DNA of 64,000 bases from Dendrophyllia cribrosa (lineage: Eukaryota; Cnidaria; Anthozoa; Scleractinia; Dendrophylliidae), in contig JAJLRJ010000008.1 of assembly GCA_024195265.1 (NCBI GenBank), positions 27,497,432 through 27,561,431 of the forward strand, read 5' to 3'. The notes under the pieces were generated by a model. The model was not told where the DNA came from. It saw only the letters and a list, made by a program, of their open reading frames with translations, and made no database searches. Shown here piece by piece: positions 1-13,000 of the stretch; positions within the stretch are counted from its first letter, which is position 1; every line of letters starts with the position of its first letter. The position numbers and the translations under genes are program-made.

Positions 1-97
1 CTGATAGTAGGGTCGCCTTAAATTCCTGCGAAAATGGTCACATGGTATCCTGAATCAAGATAGCGGAAAGAGAGGTTCCGTAATTTTCTCAATTAAA

Positions 98-660
98 CGG
101 CGAGGGCGTTTATTTAAAACTCGGCCTCGCGGATCCGGCGTTTATTTGAACCCAGCATTTATTCAAGGCCCGGCGTTTATTAAACAGGATAACTTTTCAT
201 CATTTTTCGTGATCACATTTTACGTTATTTATTCTTAAGTTCCTGATTTAGAAGCTAAGTTGAACAAAATGTTCCTCAGTAATATCTTGATGAAAACAAA
301 AACAAGAAGTCTCAAAGAGAATACATGTAAATGTATATATAGAATGCCCGCTTGACAAAACGTCCAGCAAAATAGAGACTGTACAGTGAGTGCAGACTAT
401 CGTTAGGTTTTTTTTTCATTTATATCAAAATGGCAGTTGAACGCGTTCTGACTCTCTGAAACAAAGCATACGGAACGTATCATTAGGTGGAATGGCCGCT
501 GCAGTTTATTTCATCCGATTAACTACATTATTTTCTGGTAACAATTAAATGTACAATACTGAATTCAAATAAACGCCAGTACCTCGAAAGGACGCCGGGG
601 GCGTTTCTTTAAAACTCAACCTTCTCGACCCGGCGTATATTTGAACCCAGCGTTTAATCG
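98..660. repeat. Two diverged copies of a GGCGTTTATTTGAACCC-type repeat
   Basis: Roughly 98-195 and 583-660 share a 'gggcgtttaTTTAAAACTC ... ccggcgTTTATTTGAACCCAGC' pattern with scattered substitutions. The roughly 390 bases between them show no coding signal. Probably dispersed-repeat debris; I do not recognise the family. Confidence 0.45.
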
Positions 661-3291
661 ATAAAATACCGTAACGGTAAGCAGATTGCGGCGGCACTGT
701 TTTTGCTTCCCCATTTTGTCGTTAAGACTTCCTGTTATGCATTGAAACTACTTCTATAAACTAGGAGTAATCGGTTATTAGGGTAGTGCGTTCGGCAGTT
801 GAAAGGGGGGATTTTAATTTTTGGTTATTGGGATAGATGCAACCTCGTTCCCAGGGGCTTCTCGGTTTTCAAAATGGCCGTTTGAGAGGAGAAACCCCTG
901 GAACATAGCGATCTAAAACGACCGCTGATTGATTTATTGATCCTGATTCTTACATCTATTCTGATTGGTTAATTACGTTTTTCTAAGAAAAGACGGCGGA
1001 TCACGGTACATGTAGGTGCTTTGAAAAAAACAAAACAATGCGATATCGAAGGTCTCCGAGACGTGAAAGTTGAACAGTTTTCCTGAGTAACTGTTAACAA
1101 AACTGCAGCTGTTCCTGACGATGCGGTTATGATCCAACAAGCGTAAGATTTTGAGATAATTCGCCGATTTTCAGGCTTTGCGTTTACGGGTAGCGAATGG
1201 TAAATTCGAGGTATTTTTTCTGCGAGCCCTACACTCTTAAACTTTCAAAATGCAAAGCGGAGAGAAAGGCTATGGAAAGGCTTTACCAAATAAATCGAGA
1301 CACCGAGACGTGGAGAACCGCTTAAATAACCGACTAGACTGCGAGACCCAAAAGCTTGATTTCTTGAAAGACCATTCGCCACTCACCCACCAGTACGTGA
1401 AAATTTATAGAATTTTTTAATGACTGGAATGGGAAACGCTGGGCGTAATGTAATTTAATAGAGTCTAGAATACTGGGTGAACCTCGGTGTAAAAACATGT
1501 CTTGTTTTCTACCAATTTCTACCTATTGTTGTCTTACGCTCTGTTGTTTTATACAGTTTGTTTTTTGTTTTTTAGTTCATTTATGGTTTCATAAATAAAG
1601 CAGAGCCGATCGCCAATTGTTTGCTATTCAGTTACTTATTCACGTGTGATAGCTTTACTGAAGTTAAGCTTGATTTAGTTTTTAAAACGTCAATAAAAAA
1701 TAAAACAGTTATGCATTCCTCAAAATGGCAAGATTTCAGTTTAACCCCCAACATTAATTTTGCACATGCATGTATGCACTATAGACTACTTCGAAAAATA
1801 CCATAATTCTCTTTAAAGTGCAGGTTTGGATGGTGCTTGATGTAAGCCTGATTTTTCCAATTTCTTTTGTTTTCAAGGCACGAACTGCACGTGCTATGCT
1901 TCAACTTCTTGGCAATTTGCATACGGTGCACATTTGTATACGAACACACAATGCTACATCCTAGCATTCCTCCATGTACTCTGAATTCCATTGTGCCATT
2001 CTAACAAAGGAGACTTGAATATTTACATCCCCGGGGGCTGAGCCTGCACATAAAGGATTATTATGATATTTTTCGAAGTGGCCAATTGTTTTTATTTCGG
2101 CAATCTTTTGTTCCGGCTTTTGTTTCAGTCCTCAGAACTTATTCATAGTTAATCTGTGGGATTATATGGAAATCTTACCCTCAGAATTCCCAACCACATT
2201 TCAGGCCCAAGCACTGTTTTTAAAATTTTGCATCTATAAAATGGAAATGTAGTTTATAGCTGGCAAATCATCCCAGGCACTTTGGATACCATAAGTTCTC
2301 TTACAGCAGGCCTTTTGCCCTGAGGCTCTTCCTTGTGGCGAAAATATGAGTCAAAAGAGGCATGCAATATCAGTAGTGTATGAGAGAGGTGAGAGGCACG
2401 CATGCAGGGTACATCCCATCTTGTTTGGACCAATGATCTTAGGGTGTTTTTTTTTTGCTTAGCTTTCAAAATCATTAAAAAAACAGCTTTTCGGGCTCAA
2501 ACGTTTTCTGCACTTTTGAGAAAAACATGTCAGCAGAATGCTAGTTAACATGTTTTTGTCTCTAGTCAGCTTAAGGTTTAAGAGCCAGTCTGTTTGCTTG
2601 AAAACAGTGGAGTAGAATGTCAACATGTCAAGCATGAAGTTAATTTTTACTCCTTGTTTGAATGAATAAATATATGATATGATTAATATGGCTTGAACTA
2701 ACAGGATTTCAGAATGGAATTCATTGCAAGCCATTGGGTTAATATAAAAAAAACATTCTGTGAAACATTCTTTCATGCCACAATAAGAAGTCTTTGATCA
2801 GCGGCTGGGGAGTGGAAAAAATGAGGTGCACAAGAAATGTTCCCCATGTGCCCCCCTGTTTTTTTATATTTTCTACATTTTATTTTGTTACTGAAAAAAG
2901 CCTCCACGAAGGAGCGAGATGTTGATGAGTTTTGACAATCATGGCTCAGGTCTAGTGGATTTTTCTGTCTGATGAGGAAATTCTGTTACTTGTCCAACAG
3001 AGAAGGAATAGCTCCTGATTTTTTTTTATTTGGGAGCCATCCTTGTTTAAAAGTATGACACATTAAACCCCTTTGTTATGTTTTATTAACATTTTAGTTT
3101 TTAACACAACCATGGAGAACAGGGTGCTTTCTGGCCAGGCTTTTCTCTTGCAGTCCAGTCTGGCTTTGTTTAATGTGTCAGGAGCATAAGTAAGATTCCC
3201 ACTGACATGGCCTTAGGGGTTGCAGGGGCTTAGTATACAAATCAAAGGGGACAGACTTCAAATAAATGTGGCTTCTAAACATATCTGAATT

Positions 3292-3335
<44 letters not shown>

Positions 3336-3400
3336 ACAATTGGTTTCGGTTCCATCAAATCCTAAGCATCAAGCATCCCTGCCACATCAGCCAAGGGGGG
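661..3400. other. No gene seen; low-complexity and repeat debris
   Basis: No exon with convincing splice sites or a recognised motif on either strand. A short imperfect inverted repeat sits at about 847-904 (GTTCCCAGGGGCTTCTC against its complement). Short open frames on the minus strand at 2254-2776 match nothing I recognise and carry no splice context. The stretch lies upstream of the HIRAN-like gene and may hold part of its regulatory region. Confidence 0.5.
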
Positions 3401-3405
3401 GTTTT

Positions 3406-3429
3406 GCATGCTTCCCATGATGCACTGCG
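3406..3429 (+). promoter_or_regulatory. Staf/ZNF143-like promoter element
   Basis: The core TTCCCATGATGCACTGCG fits the published Staf/SBF consensus YWCCCRNMATSCMYYRCR at 17 of 18 positions by my own alignment. It lies 52 bases upstream of the ATG at 3481. The word TTGCATGCTTCCCATGATGC recurs, inverted, at the promoter of the minus-strand gene (14816-14836). Binding by a cnidarian ZNF143 homologue is inference. Confidence 0.5.
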
Positions 3430-3456
3430 TTCAAAGCATATTATCAAAATCGTTAG

Positions 3457-3474
3457 GTCACGTGATTACGTCAC
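3457..3474 (+). promoter_or_regulatory. E-box and CRE-like pair in the core promoter
   Basis: GTCACGTGAT (an E-box of USF type) is followed directly by TACGTCAC (a CRE-like half palindrome), ending seven bases before the start codon at 3481. The start context is CAAGATGG, which also resembles a YY1 site. Motif calls only. Confidence 0.35.
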
Positions 3475-3480
3475 TTCAAG

Positions 3481-4672
3481 ATGGACGCTGTCGTGAAAGG
3501 GTCGTGCAATATCGAAATTTTTCGACGAAATAGTCTTGTGTGGGTTCACTGTCTTGATTTAGACAGTAGATTTGAACTAACATTGCGTAGTTTTCCTGTC
3601 TTGAAGCTGAAGTGCTTTTATGGACACGTTTGCTTTCCTTCAGACTTATCTGAGCGAAGATTACTTGTGTTTCCGGATAGCGATGTTGTCCTTGCGAAGT
3701 TTGCTGGAGTTCAATCGCCTTGCTGCATCGAAGTTAAATCGAGTGCTGTATTTGAGGTAAGTAGCCAGGTTTCTGTACCTGTTGACAAGTTAAACAGCGA
3801 GCTATAAGCATTTTGTAACTATTTTGCTTTGAATTGTTATCGTTGAAAGAGACGATTTCGCCAAGATAATGTCTCACCTTTTGTGATTTCTTTCCTCGCA
3901 TTTTAAATTCAAGGTTGCTCCAGAAGAAACGGAGGACGACGAGGAAACAACAATTGCGGTTGTGTGGGATTTTGAGCTTTCAGCTGGGACGACGGCAGCC
4001 GTGTACGCTGTAAAACCAGAAGAAAAACTCGCCGATGGTCTTGTGATCATGCCCAGACTGGACTTTAAAAGTGTGTCGTGCAACTGCACGAAGTTTCCTT
4101 CTATCACAGATGTTATTGTGACCTCCCAAACAGATCCCGAAACAGTCCTTGACAGGTTAGAAAATTTAGAGTTGGAAAGCGAGTCAGACGAAGACGGAGA
4201 AGAAGAGGACGGAGAAGGGGAAGACGGAGAAGAGGAAAACGAAGAAGAGGAAGAAGTGGAGGCGGAAAATGCTGCTAAGGAATTATTCACAGAAATCATG
4301 TCGTTAAAGGGAAGTAGTTACCATTTTTCGTTTCAAGGCAACTTGAGGCAATGTAAAGAACGTTTGATTAAGAAGTTGTCCTTGAATGTCCGTTTACACT
4401 TTGAACCAACAAACATACGGGACGAAAATGCTATTGTTGTTCAAGTCAAATTGACAGAGTGGCAGCCAATTGGGTATATTCCTGGTGCTAAAGTGCCCAA
4501 AGTTACAAATGCAATGAGGAACAATGAGATCCAACTGGTGACCTTGAAAAACGTTTTCTATCAGTATGTTCCAGCCATTCAGGACTGGAGATTCTTTCCA
4601 GCAATCACTGTCACTAAGTTCGGCAAATGGCCCCAAAACAAGAAAGACTACAAGTACAATGAAACAATTTAA
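3481..4672 (+). CDS. HIRAN-domain-like protein, two exons, 344 residues
   Basis: Exon 1 is 3481-3756 and exon 2 is 3914-4672, joined in phase 0 across a 157-base GT-AG intron (GAG|gtaagt ... aattcaag|GTT). The protein has no signal peptide or membrane segment. Residues about 180-210 are a run of Asp, Glu and Gly. The C-terminal 120 residues hold RLHFEPTNIRDENAIVV and PIGYIPGAKV, matching the HIRAN pattern of L-x-x-EP-x-N-x-x-D-x-NAI-x-V followed by IGY-x-P. In HLTF/Rad5-type helicases HIRAN binds DNA 3' ends; here no helicase or nuclease domain accompanies it. The start was chosen because the ATG follows a good core promoter and opens the only frame that splices cleanly. Small stand-alone HIRAN proteins can be host genes or transposon passengers; I cannot tell which. 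Confidence 0.8.
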
Positions 4673-4781
4673 TTTCTGGAGCAGTTGTCATGAGCATACA
4701 AGACCAGTAATGTGGATTATATTTTTGCTAAAAATGTTTTGAGATGTTGGAGCGATTTTACAATACAATGTACCCAGCCAC

Positions 4782-5030
4782 TTATGCACCTATCAGTGTA
4801 AAGCCGGCAGGGTGATTTGACATTTTTGATAAAGTTATTGTCAAATGCCCCACCGGCAAATATTTTGAGTCAAATATACCAGAAATCCCCCCCCCCCCCC
4901 CCCCCCCCCCCCCCACCTAAGAAAAAAATGAAATAACCAAAAGCCCCACCCAGGAGTCAACAACAACAATCAGATCCCAGCCCTATGCCCTCCCCCCTTT
5001 TTTTCAGGCTTTGCATTGATAGGTGCATAT
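4782..5030. mobile_element. MITE with 24-bp TIRs and internal poly-C tract
   Basis: Left end TTATGCACCTATCAGTG... and right end ...CATTGATAGGTGCATAT are near-complementary over 24 bases. TA borders both TGCACC/GGTGCA ends, compatible with a TA target-site duplication. A run of about 28 C lies inside at 4887-4914. Noncoding. Confidence 0.75.
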
Positions 5031-5474
5031 CTCAGAATGTTAAAAAAAAAATTGAAGCATAAGAACACAAAAAGATTTGTTATTCAATGGGATACAAATA
5101 AGTGGCATGGAATAGTAAAACCTAGCTGAGATGCTAAAGTTACTTTACTTTACATGATGTTATGTAGTTAATGTTTATTGTGAAGTGACCACCACTCATT
5201 TTTTTTATTCATTCCCTGTATACAAGGACAATGGTTTACAGTTTCATGAGTCAGACTGTTTGCATTCCAAATAGAACAATTTCCTGTTAGCTTATTGTTA
5301 AAAATTAATTCCCAAGTTTGAGCATTAAAAGTAGGACTATTCAAAATTGCTCAACACCACACCAACAAGGGCTTGTTACAAGTTGTCATATTAAGCCCTT
5401 TGCCTTGGCCAATCAGGGATGCAAGGGGATGCCAACCGACAGAAAATCTAAAACACTGAGCCCATACTTGTGAC

Positions 5475-5747
5475 CATGGTTAATAGAACAAACTGGTTAT
5501 GAAGCTCAATAAATTTCAAAAAGAGTGTACAAAGCTGCTTTGTTTTATGTTGAACGAACCGTGACCGTGCACATTGTTTTGTTTAACGTGTGAGCCCAAA
5601 TTTTTCTACTGGTCAGTTGCTCATATGCATTTCAATACCTTTTGTGTTTTGTGCACGGTCAAGGCAAACGAACAAAAGAAATGGAGAACAAAAACATATA
5701 ACAAAGGACTGACTGAGTTTCATAACCAGTTTATTCTATTTACTATG
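5475..5747. mobile_element. 273-bp MITE, copy 1, 7-bp target-site duplication
   Basis: The ends are complementary (CATGGTTAATAGAACAAACT... against ...TTTATTCTATTTACTATG). The flanks carry TTGTGAC on both sides, a 7-bp duplication. The second copy, in opposite orientation and also 273 bp, is at 29409-29681 with its own 7-bp duplication. Noncoding. Confidence 0.88.
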
Positions 5748-6382
5748 TTGTGACCAAACCAAAGTGCACGATGCTGAGAGCAACTTGCATTAGTGCCTGA
5801 TAGTGACAAATTTGCAAGTGAGTTTAAGTGCAATCAAAGAGTGAACACATCCACTTGCTCTCTAATTGGCCAGGGCCGGGTTATTCAAAGCACGATAAAG
5901 CTAAACCGGGATTATATATCCCCCCCCCCCAACGCACACATGCACACGCGCACACACACAAGGTAACTTTACTGAGGACCCCCTCATCTCTTCTGAAAAT
6001 TCCAATTATTTAGCTTCATATACAATTTATTTCTTTAGAATATGTGGCCTTCGAGAACTCCACTGGCTTTAAAACAGCCTTCGAGTATTGAGAAACACAC
6101 TGGGATGCAATGCCCAAACTGGGTGACCATTTATTTTAATTTGTAAGAATGTTTTGTTTTCATGTGCATGTATTTAACTGTGTTTTACTGTTACACACAG
6201 CTAAAATGGTTTTCCTGAAAAGCCAACCAAACTGATAAATACCTTTACTTTAACTGACCCATCTTATTACAGTAAAAACATTTATGTCTATCACAACATT
6301 GTTTAATAAAAGCTTATATTAAAATTGAATCGGCCATAATTTCTTTGACAGAAACTTGAAAATGATTCTTTTCAATTTGGTG

Positions 6383-6383
<1 letters not shown>
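5748..6383. other. No gene seen; short simple repeats
   Basis: Contains a 10-base C run at 5921 followed by a CA-rich tract to about 5960. No exon or transposon end recognised. Confidence 0.5.
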
Positions 6384-6416
<33 letters not shown>

Positions 6417-6824
6417 AAGTCTAGTAAAAATTCAGTTTTGGCTAGTGGATTTTTGCTTTCACCAGCCATTTGGGCCAGTGAAAATCGTAAAGCACCGGAC
6501 GCAACCAAACTAAAAATTATTTCAGATGAATCGCAAAAGCCAATTGACAGACCAAAAACCGTGAAACATAGCTGTATAAACTGTAGACAGTCACAGATAT
6601 CATATTTTTAATGCCTTCAACCAATAATTTGAAATAGCGATAAAGTTTTTTTTTTGGAAACCGATTTTCTTTTTCTGGGTGACCAAGTTTTTGTTAGAGC
6701 CGCAACACCGGGATCTCTACTTGGCTATTTCAATTATTGTTCCGGCTATTTCTAATTAATGCTTACGAAAAATGTGCTAATGTAGTGAAGTTCAGAACAT
6801 TTGGTATAGTAACAGTCATGTTAT

Positions 6825-6866
<42 letters not shown>

Positions 6867-6984
6867 CAAATCCCCACCCTACCTCCCGTACAAGGCTGGC
6901 TAGTGAAAATATATTTTGGCTAGTGAATTCAAACCTGTCACTAGCCACTAGGCTAGTAAGCTGAAAAGTTAGTCTCGAGCCCTG
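6384..6984. mobile_element. 601-bp MITE with CAGGGCTCGAGACTAAC TIRs
   Basis: The ends are perfect 17-bp inverted repeats, CAGGGCTCGAGACTAAC. Subterminal copies of GGCTAGT/ACTAGCC are scattered inside both halves and could be transposase-binding repeats. Flanking GGTGG occurs on both sides (6379-6383, 6985-6989), shorter than the 8 bp expected for hAT, though the CAGGG terminus is hAT-like. A run of 37 C sits at 6827-6863. Confidence 0.8.
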
Positions 6985-7092
6985 GGTGGCCAAACACTGT
7001 TAAACTGGCGCGAAATGTCATCATGGTATGTTCAGGCATGCAGGTGACTCCATGCCTTCTAACTCAGTATAAACATTTTCATTGGTTTTTGC

Positions 7093-10000
7093 CTACATTG
7101 GATCTGGGAGAATACTTTCTGGCTTATGAAAAGATTGACGGATACTTTTCTTGTGCCTAGCTGGTAAGTGGGCACGTCCAGCTACAAATATCGAACTGTC
7201 CTCCCTCTGGTTTATCCGTAATCTGTGAAGACGAAGTGGATGTGTCCTTAAATCCTGGTCCTCGTCAAAATTTGGACACTCATCAAAGGAGGGCAACTCA
7301 TCTTCTGAATACCTTTCATTCAAAGTCCAGTAGTAAAATGGTAGGTCTGTATCCATTCTCTTGCTGAACTCCCTGCAGATAAAAGAAATACAAAGTGGGT
7401 TAAGGTGACCCTGTTGTGTTCTTGATAAATCCTGTTAATCTTCGGAAAGTTAGTAAAGATCACCAAAATAAACCATGGATTCCGGTCTCTCCTTTGACTT
7501 TGTTTTTCTGAGAATTATACAATAATTTAGTGGCTGGGTGCCTTGATTTGCCCCGTCTTTGTTCAGACAAGGGACCACCAAACCAGGCAAAACCAAAAAA
7601 AAAAAAAAATTCCAAGTAAGCCCTTAGTTAATACATTCCAGCCACTCAAAGTTTTCAAAAGTGTTGAAAAGTGGGCATAAGGAATATATAATTATTTTGC
7701 TATGGTCTTTTGTTGTATTAACAATCTTGAGACTTATATGTTTACTTAGTATTCTTACAAAACTAAAAAAGTATAAGCCTTTCATTACACATTCAGATGC
7801 CCATCCACCCCCCACCCCGAACAACCAAACTCAACAACAAAAGAACTAACTCACCTTACTCCCTTTGGCCAGTACTCTTTAAACTGTTTTAACACGAACA
7901 CATTTCCAAGGTCTCGATGAGTGATGCTATAAAATGTTTCTAGGTCATCAGTAACAGCTGCACGAGGGTGTTCTGCATAACCAACTCCATTATTTAGCAA
8001 TCTTCTCTGTTCCTGGCTTTCAATATTAGTGGTCACCTCAATTACAGTTTCCCGGGAAAAACCACGGATGTTTTCAACAGGTCTACCGAAAAAAAAAAAA
8101 AAAACATTTGTGGGTAAATTACAAATGATTTTGCAAAACTGACATTATGACAAGGTACTTATAGTCATCTTTAGGAACTGAAAGTGCCTATGAAGCAATT
8201 TTTTTCATTTTTCAATAGTTTATTATGTATAAATAATGGAAATAATACAATCATTTCCTAAAGAAAATGTTTTTTCCCGCTGAACGTTCACCTTCTTAGT
8301 TTAAAATTGGCTTTAATTTTTAGGGGAGACTGGGGATGATGTACAAAGTATGCTGCGGCGCTGTGCAAACTTATGTATATCACAGTGTATTATGATACCG
8401 GTTTTGGCAGCGAAAAAATTAGAGCTATTTTGTAGTGTGAATACTGTACTGTCCTAAATCTTTGGGTATTGTTTAAATAGTCTAGTTGTTATTTATATTT
8501 AATAAAATAAAACAAATTGATAACACATGACTGCTTGCAGATATGAAATTTCTCTTCCTTTTTTAAACTCAATGTACATGTACCTATTCAGCCAACTAAA
8601 GGGAAAAAAATTCATGTCAGAGCAAGGAACCCCCACATAACTAAAGTTACCTGTTGACATCAATTGTTGAGAAATCATAATTTGTGTGATGCCAAGGCAT
8701 CCACTCATCAAGGATGAATGACAGCATTTGATAGTTGTACTTGCATCGGGTGAGTTGGGATAGGCCGCGCCCATCTGAGGCTTCATGCCAACTAACGAGA
8801 ACTTTCACATACTCTGCCTCTCCATCATGGCCATGCCTTTGCAGGGACTCGACAACATGATACGACAACAGCCTCTCGGCATCTTTTAAGCTCTGTTTGC
8901 GTTTCCCAGTAAGAGCTGCATGGGTTAGGCCACTTTGTGGGTCCTTCAGGACGTCATCAAATGCCTCATAGTTGAAGTCAACATAACCACCATTTCTCAC
9001 ATGTTGAGCCATTCTTTTGTAGATGTGGTTGTGATCACCACGATCATGACGCTCCTCACCAGTATGGGGGTCAACTTCTGGTATGTAGAGGTGCTGAGTA
9101 AAGTCAACCCCCTGCTGCTGTAATTCCTTGATTGAATGGCGGTAGATAAATGTTGCCGCAATGGACCGAAGCTTGTCCAGCATGGACTCTGGCGTTTCTC
9201 TTTTGAATGGGTATGGTTCATATCCATCTGGTACAAGGCTTTCCCGTATAACAGTGATTGCATCCTCTAAGGTCATGCCTTCAGTATACCTTAGGTTGTG
9301 CAACTGCATAATAACATCAACAGGAATGGCAGGGTGGTCGCTTGCAGTTCTTGGTGTTCCATTTGCATCAACTGACAAATAATAAAAAATTATGATAACA
9401 TTATTCATGCAGCATGTAGCTGCCTGAGAATTTTCATGTTCATGAAGTCACCCCTCCCTATCCAATCTTGCCCCATATTCCTCACGCTCCTTGGTCAGCA
9501 GTAGAGACTCTTGCTGTTCACAGTCATGAACAAAGAAAGAACCACATGATTTCTGATGTAAACAATTCCATTACCACCAGTATTCCCCGGTGACCTACCA
9601 CTGACCAAGAAGCCTGAAGACTTTGGGTGCAGGATTCTACGCTAAAAATTATAACATAAATTATGATATGTGTATGCTGCACATGTAACAGAGAGTTACT
9701 GCACATGTAACATAGCCAGATAGGGTACGGGAGTTTCAGGGAGAGTTTTCCCTTAATGCAAAAATAAAAAAGTTGTGTTTTACCAAAACAAAAATATTGT
9801 GGTCTCTGCACAGAAACACTTACAGTGAGTCATTATCAGCATTGCTAGCAATGTTGGTTTCTTCATCTTTTTCACACTTTCCTTTGCATCATGGATTAAC
9901 TGCCAAACATGTAGTGCTCTTGTTTCACCGCGCGATCTCAACGAACAGAACTCTCCATCTGAAACAGTACCTAAAAGTGAAATTTCCAATATTAATAAAA

Positions 10001-13000
10001 TATTAATTTGACTTTTTGTATAACATTACAACCAAGAATTTCTAAGATGCCCCCTTATAATAGTCTGATATAATTTCAACCATGAATAAAAATTGAAGGA
10101 CTTTGGAGCATAAGCAGCCCATATAGAATTTTGACATTTTTCACTCACAACCTGAGTTTTCTGAGCCCAGAAAGCAGTTTTCAGCTAAACTTATGACAGG
10201 TTCATTTAAGTTAAAGTAAAAGAGAAACAATCAGGCCAAAAAATCCTGCATTTTCACAAATAAAGACAAAATACAAGTAATCTTATATTATTAAGCACGC
10301 TATTTGACTCTTTATATCAAAACATTCCTTTTTCTAAAGATGTGAGTGGTATTTTTGGATCTAATTTAATCTCTTGTAGTACTTTGGCTAATATTAACCA
10401 GTCATTATTTTAACAAGAGAATGTTTTGGGGGCTACAAAAAACCCTCAATTTGTGACTGAAAAATGTCAAACTTTAGTATTGTTAGTATTAGACAGATTA
10501 GGCAATTACAGCTGTAAGGGTGCAAAGTAAGCCAATCATTAAAAAAAAGGTGTATTGGTCCATTTAGAAATTAAAGGCCCACTGTCACCCAGTCGGCTTT
10601 GCGGTCGTTTGTTTTTGTTTTCAAATGACAAGCTCGCTCATGATGGCTCTTTCGGGAATTTTCGACTGCGTTAAATTCGCAATGCATTTTAGGTGACAGT
10701 GGGCCTTTAATCTTTTAAAGTGTCTCAAACTATAACATTTACTTTGGTTAAAGGAAAACTTACCAACAAGCCTGAGACCCTTCTCTTTCATCTTCAATTT
10801 GATGTCCTTGCTGAAATCCCGGATGTACTGGTCTTTCAATGTTTTGTAAGGTATGTATCTTACTGGAAGAGCATATGGCTTTCGTGATCTCTTCTCATCT
10901 GATAGCATGAAAACCAGGACATGTGATGCTGCTGTTCTTTTCTTTTTGAAGACATTTTTCAGATATTGGTCAACATGAAGGTCTTTCACCGAAGCTTTGG
11001 CCCGCTGGAATATTCGGTTGGTGCATGTAGTTGGGTTGAGTGAGGCAAGCACAGTTTCCATGGTGGCAGTGATTGACTGAGTTTGCTGAAGGAGGGTCTG
11101 GTACTCTACAACTTCCCAGTTTGCATCTTTCAGAGCTGCTTCTGATGTACTGTTGTTGTTAAACTTTTTTCTATAGTCCTCCACTGCATCATTCAGCCCA
11201 GCCAAAAGGAAGTCCTTGTCTGCTTGTAATTCATCCAACCTGTGGCGTATTGCTTCCTCTAATATTCCCCTGCCCTCTGACTTGTGCATCACTTTAAAAA
11301 CCTGCAGCCTCATTTCATACTCCGACCGCAACTCCTTCAGCTTACCATCTCCCAAATCAACATCTCCGTTCCACATCCCTTTGACCGACTCCATTAGGCA
11401 TGCTTTCACATCTGTGCCATCAAGCTTTAACCAAAATCTCCCATCAGGGTTTGCTGCTTTTAGCCCATCCAATGCTGCTTCCTAAGTCATAAGAAAAAAC
11501 ATAATTTTAATGATATTATAATGTTAATAAGCTGCCACTTAACACTCTACAGTGCAGAACATTCCAACTAGTGTCATGCAGCTTATCAAACCGCTGTGTT
11601 AGCTGTAACTATGAAAGAATGATGATTACCTGTACACCTGTGCTCCGTGTAAATGGTGACTTTTTGTCTTGCCTCCACTGGGTAGTCAGGCTTCTGCACG
11701 GCACATTAGTCCTTGCCTAAATACAATATGACAAGTAGACTTGTAATATTTAAGTATATCCTGCACTATTACCCAAAATGATGACAAAATTTCTACACAA
11801 GGGTTGAAAAATGTACTAATTTCCTGAAAGAGAATGTAACCTCAATGATGGAGATACCCTTGTGAGTGACTAATGCTGTGGAAGTGTATCAATGCACAAA
11901 GTTACACACGGCAATAGTTTTCTTCTAAAATACCTTTAATGGGTCACGTATATCTTCTTGTGCAGCCCCACTCCACATTGGACCAGCAAAGAGACGCTGG
12001 AATCTGGTTGGGAATTCTGCGAGCATTGTCTCGTGCCATATCCTGTAATCTTCCGGAACAGATATCTACACAGTGCAAAGTGAAACAAATTGACTTCAAT
12101 GATCATCAAAAGGCAATTGAAGGGCTTCAGGCAAGAATGTCTAAGTGACTTTCTGGACAAATTTTGTCACAAATCTCAAATTCTAGACCTCAAAAAGCAC
12201 TCACTGGTCGAAATACAGTGTAATGCCTGGATTGTGTAAAGGTAATTTAAAGAAACCCACCCTGGTCAGAAATGTGTTCATTTTCAAGAGAACAAAAAAA
12301 TTATTCTGAAAAACTTTATCTTGGACATCTGAAAGGCTAATCCAGGGTGTCTAAGGCCAAAAAATATTTCCTTCAGAATGGCTCCTGGAGCAGCAACTTT
12401 GGACATATTATATTAAAAAATAACATCACGACTGAAACATTAATTCACAACACTGTTAGTCACCTGCATGACATTTGTGCTTGCGAAGAAATCAATAGCA
12501 AATTGTATCATGCCAAATGGCATTCTATTCAATGGCATGAGAGTGCCAGATCCATCAGGCCTTGCTTCACCAATAACCTTACTCAGGTTGTACACCGTGT
12601 TCGATTTAGAAAGATCCTGAAGTTTCTTCATTGCTTGCAATGACAAGTGTGGGAAGTTTAGGACATTTGTTGTTATACCCATCTTTTTAGCATTAATATC
12701 AAAGCACTTATTAAGTACGGTGATACTGTCCTGTAAATTTGCCTGTTCAAACCAAGATACAAACAACTGGAAAACATGTGTGTTAATCCACTCCATTTGC
12801 AAGAAAGCATTTGCTACTGCTTCTAGGATGAGTGTTGGTGGGTTTTGAAGCTTTGATAATAGCTGCAATGACTCAATCAATATGTCTTTTAACTGGGACG
12901 GTGTAAGATGGGTCATCTTATTAAGCAGTGACTGGCTGATATTCAGTGCAGCAGGTGATGGAGTGGGCCTTGCGCTTGTGTCACTGTCTTCCAGATATGA

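Noticed and set aside
2254..2776. Minus-strand frames of 73 and 105 codons.
   Set aside because: No motif, no splice sites that extend them, AT-rich codon use.
3874..4299. A 141-codon Ser-rich minus-strand frame.
   Set aside because: It is the antisense of the acidic stretch of the HIRAN-like gene.
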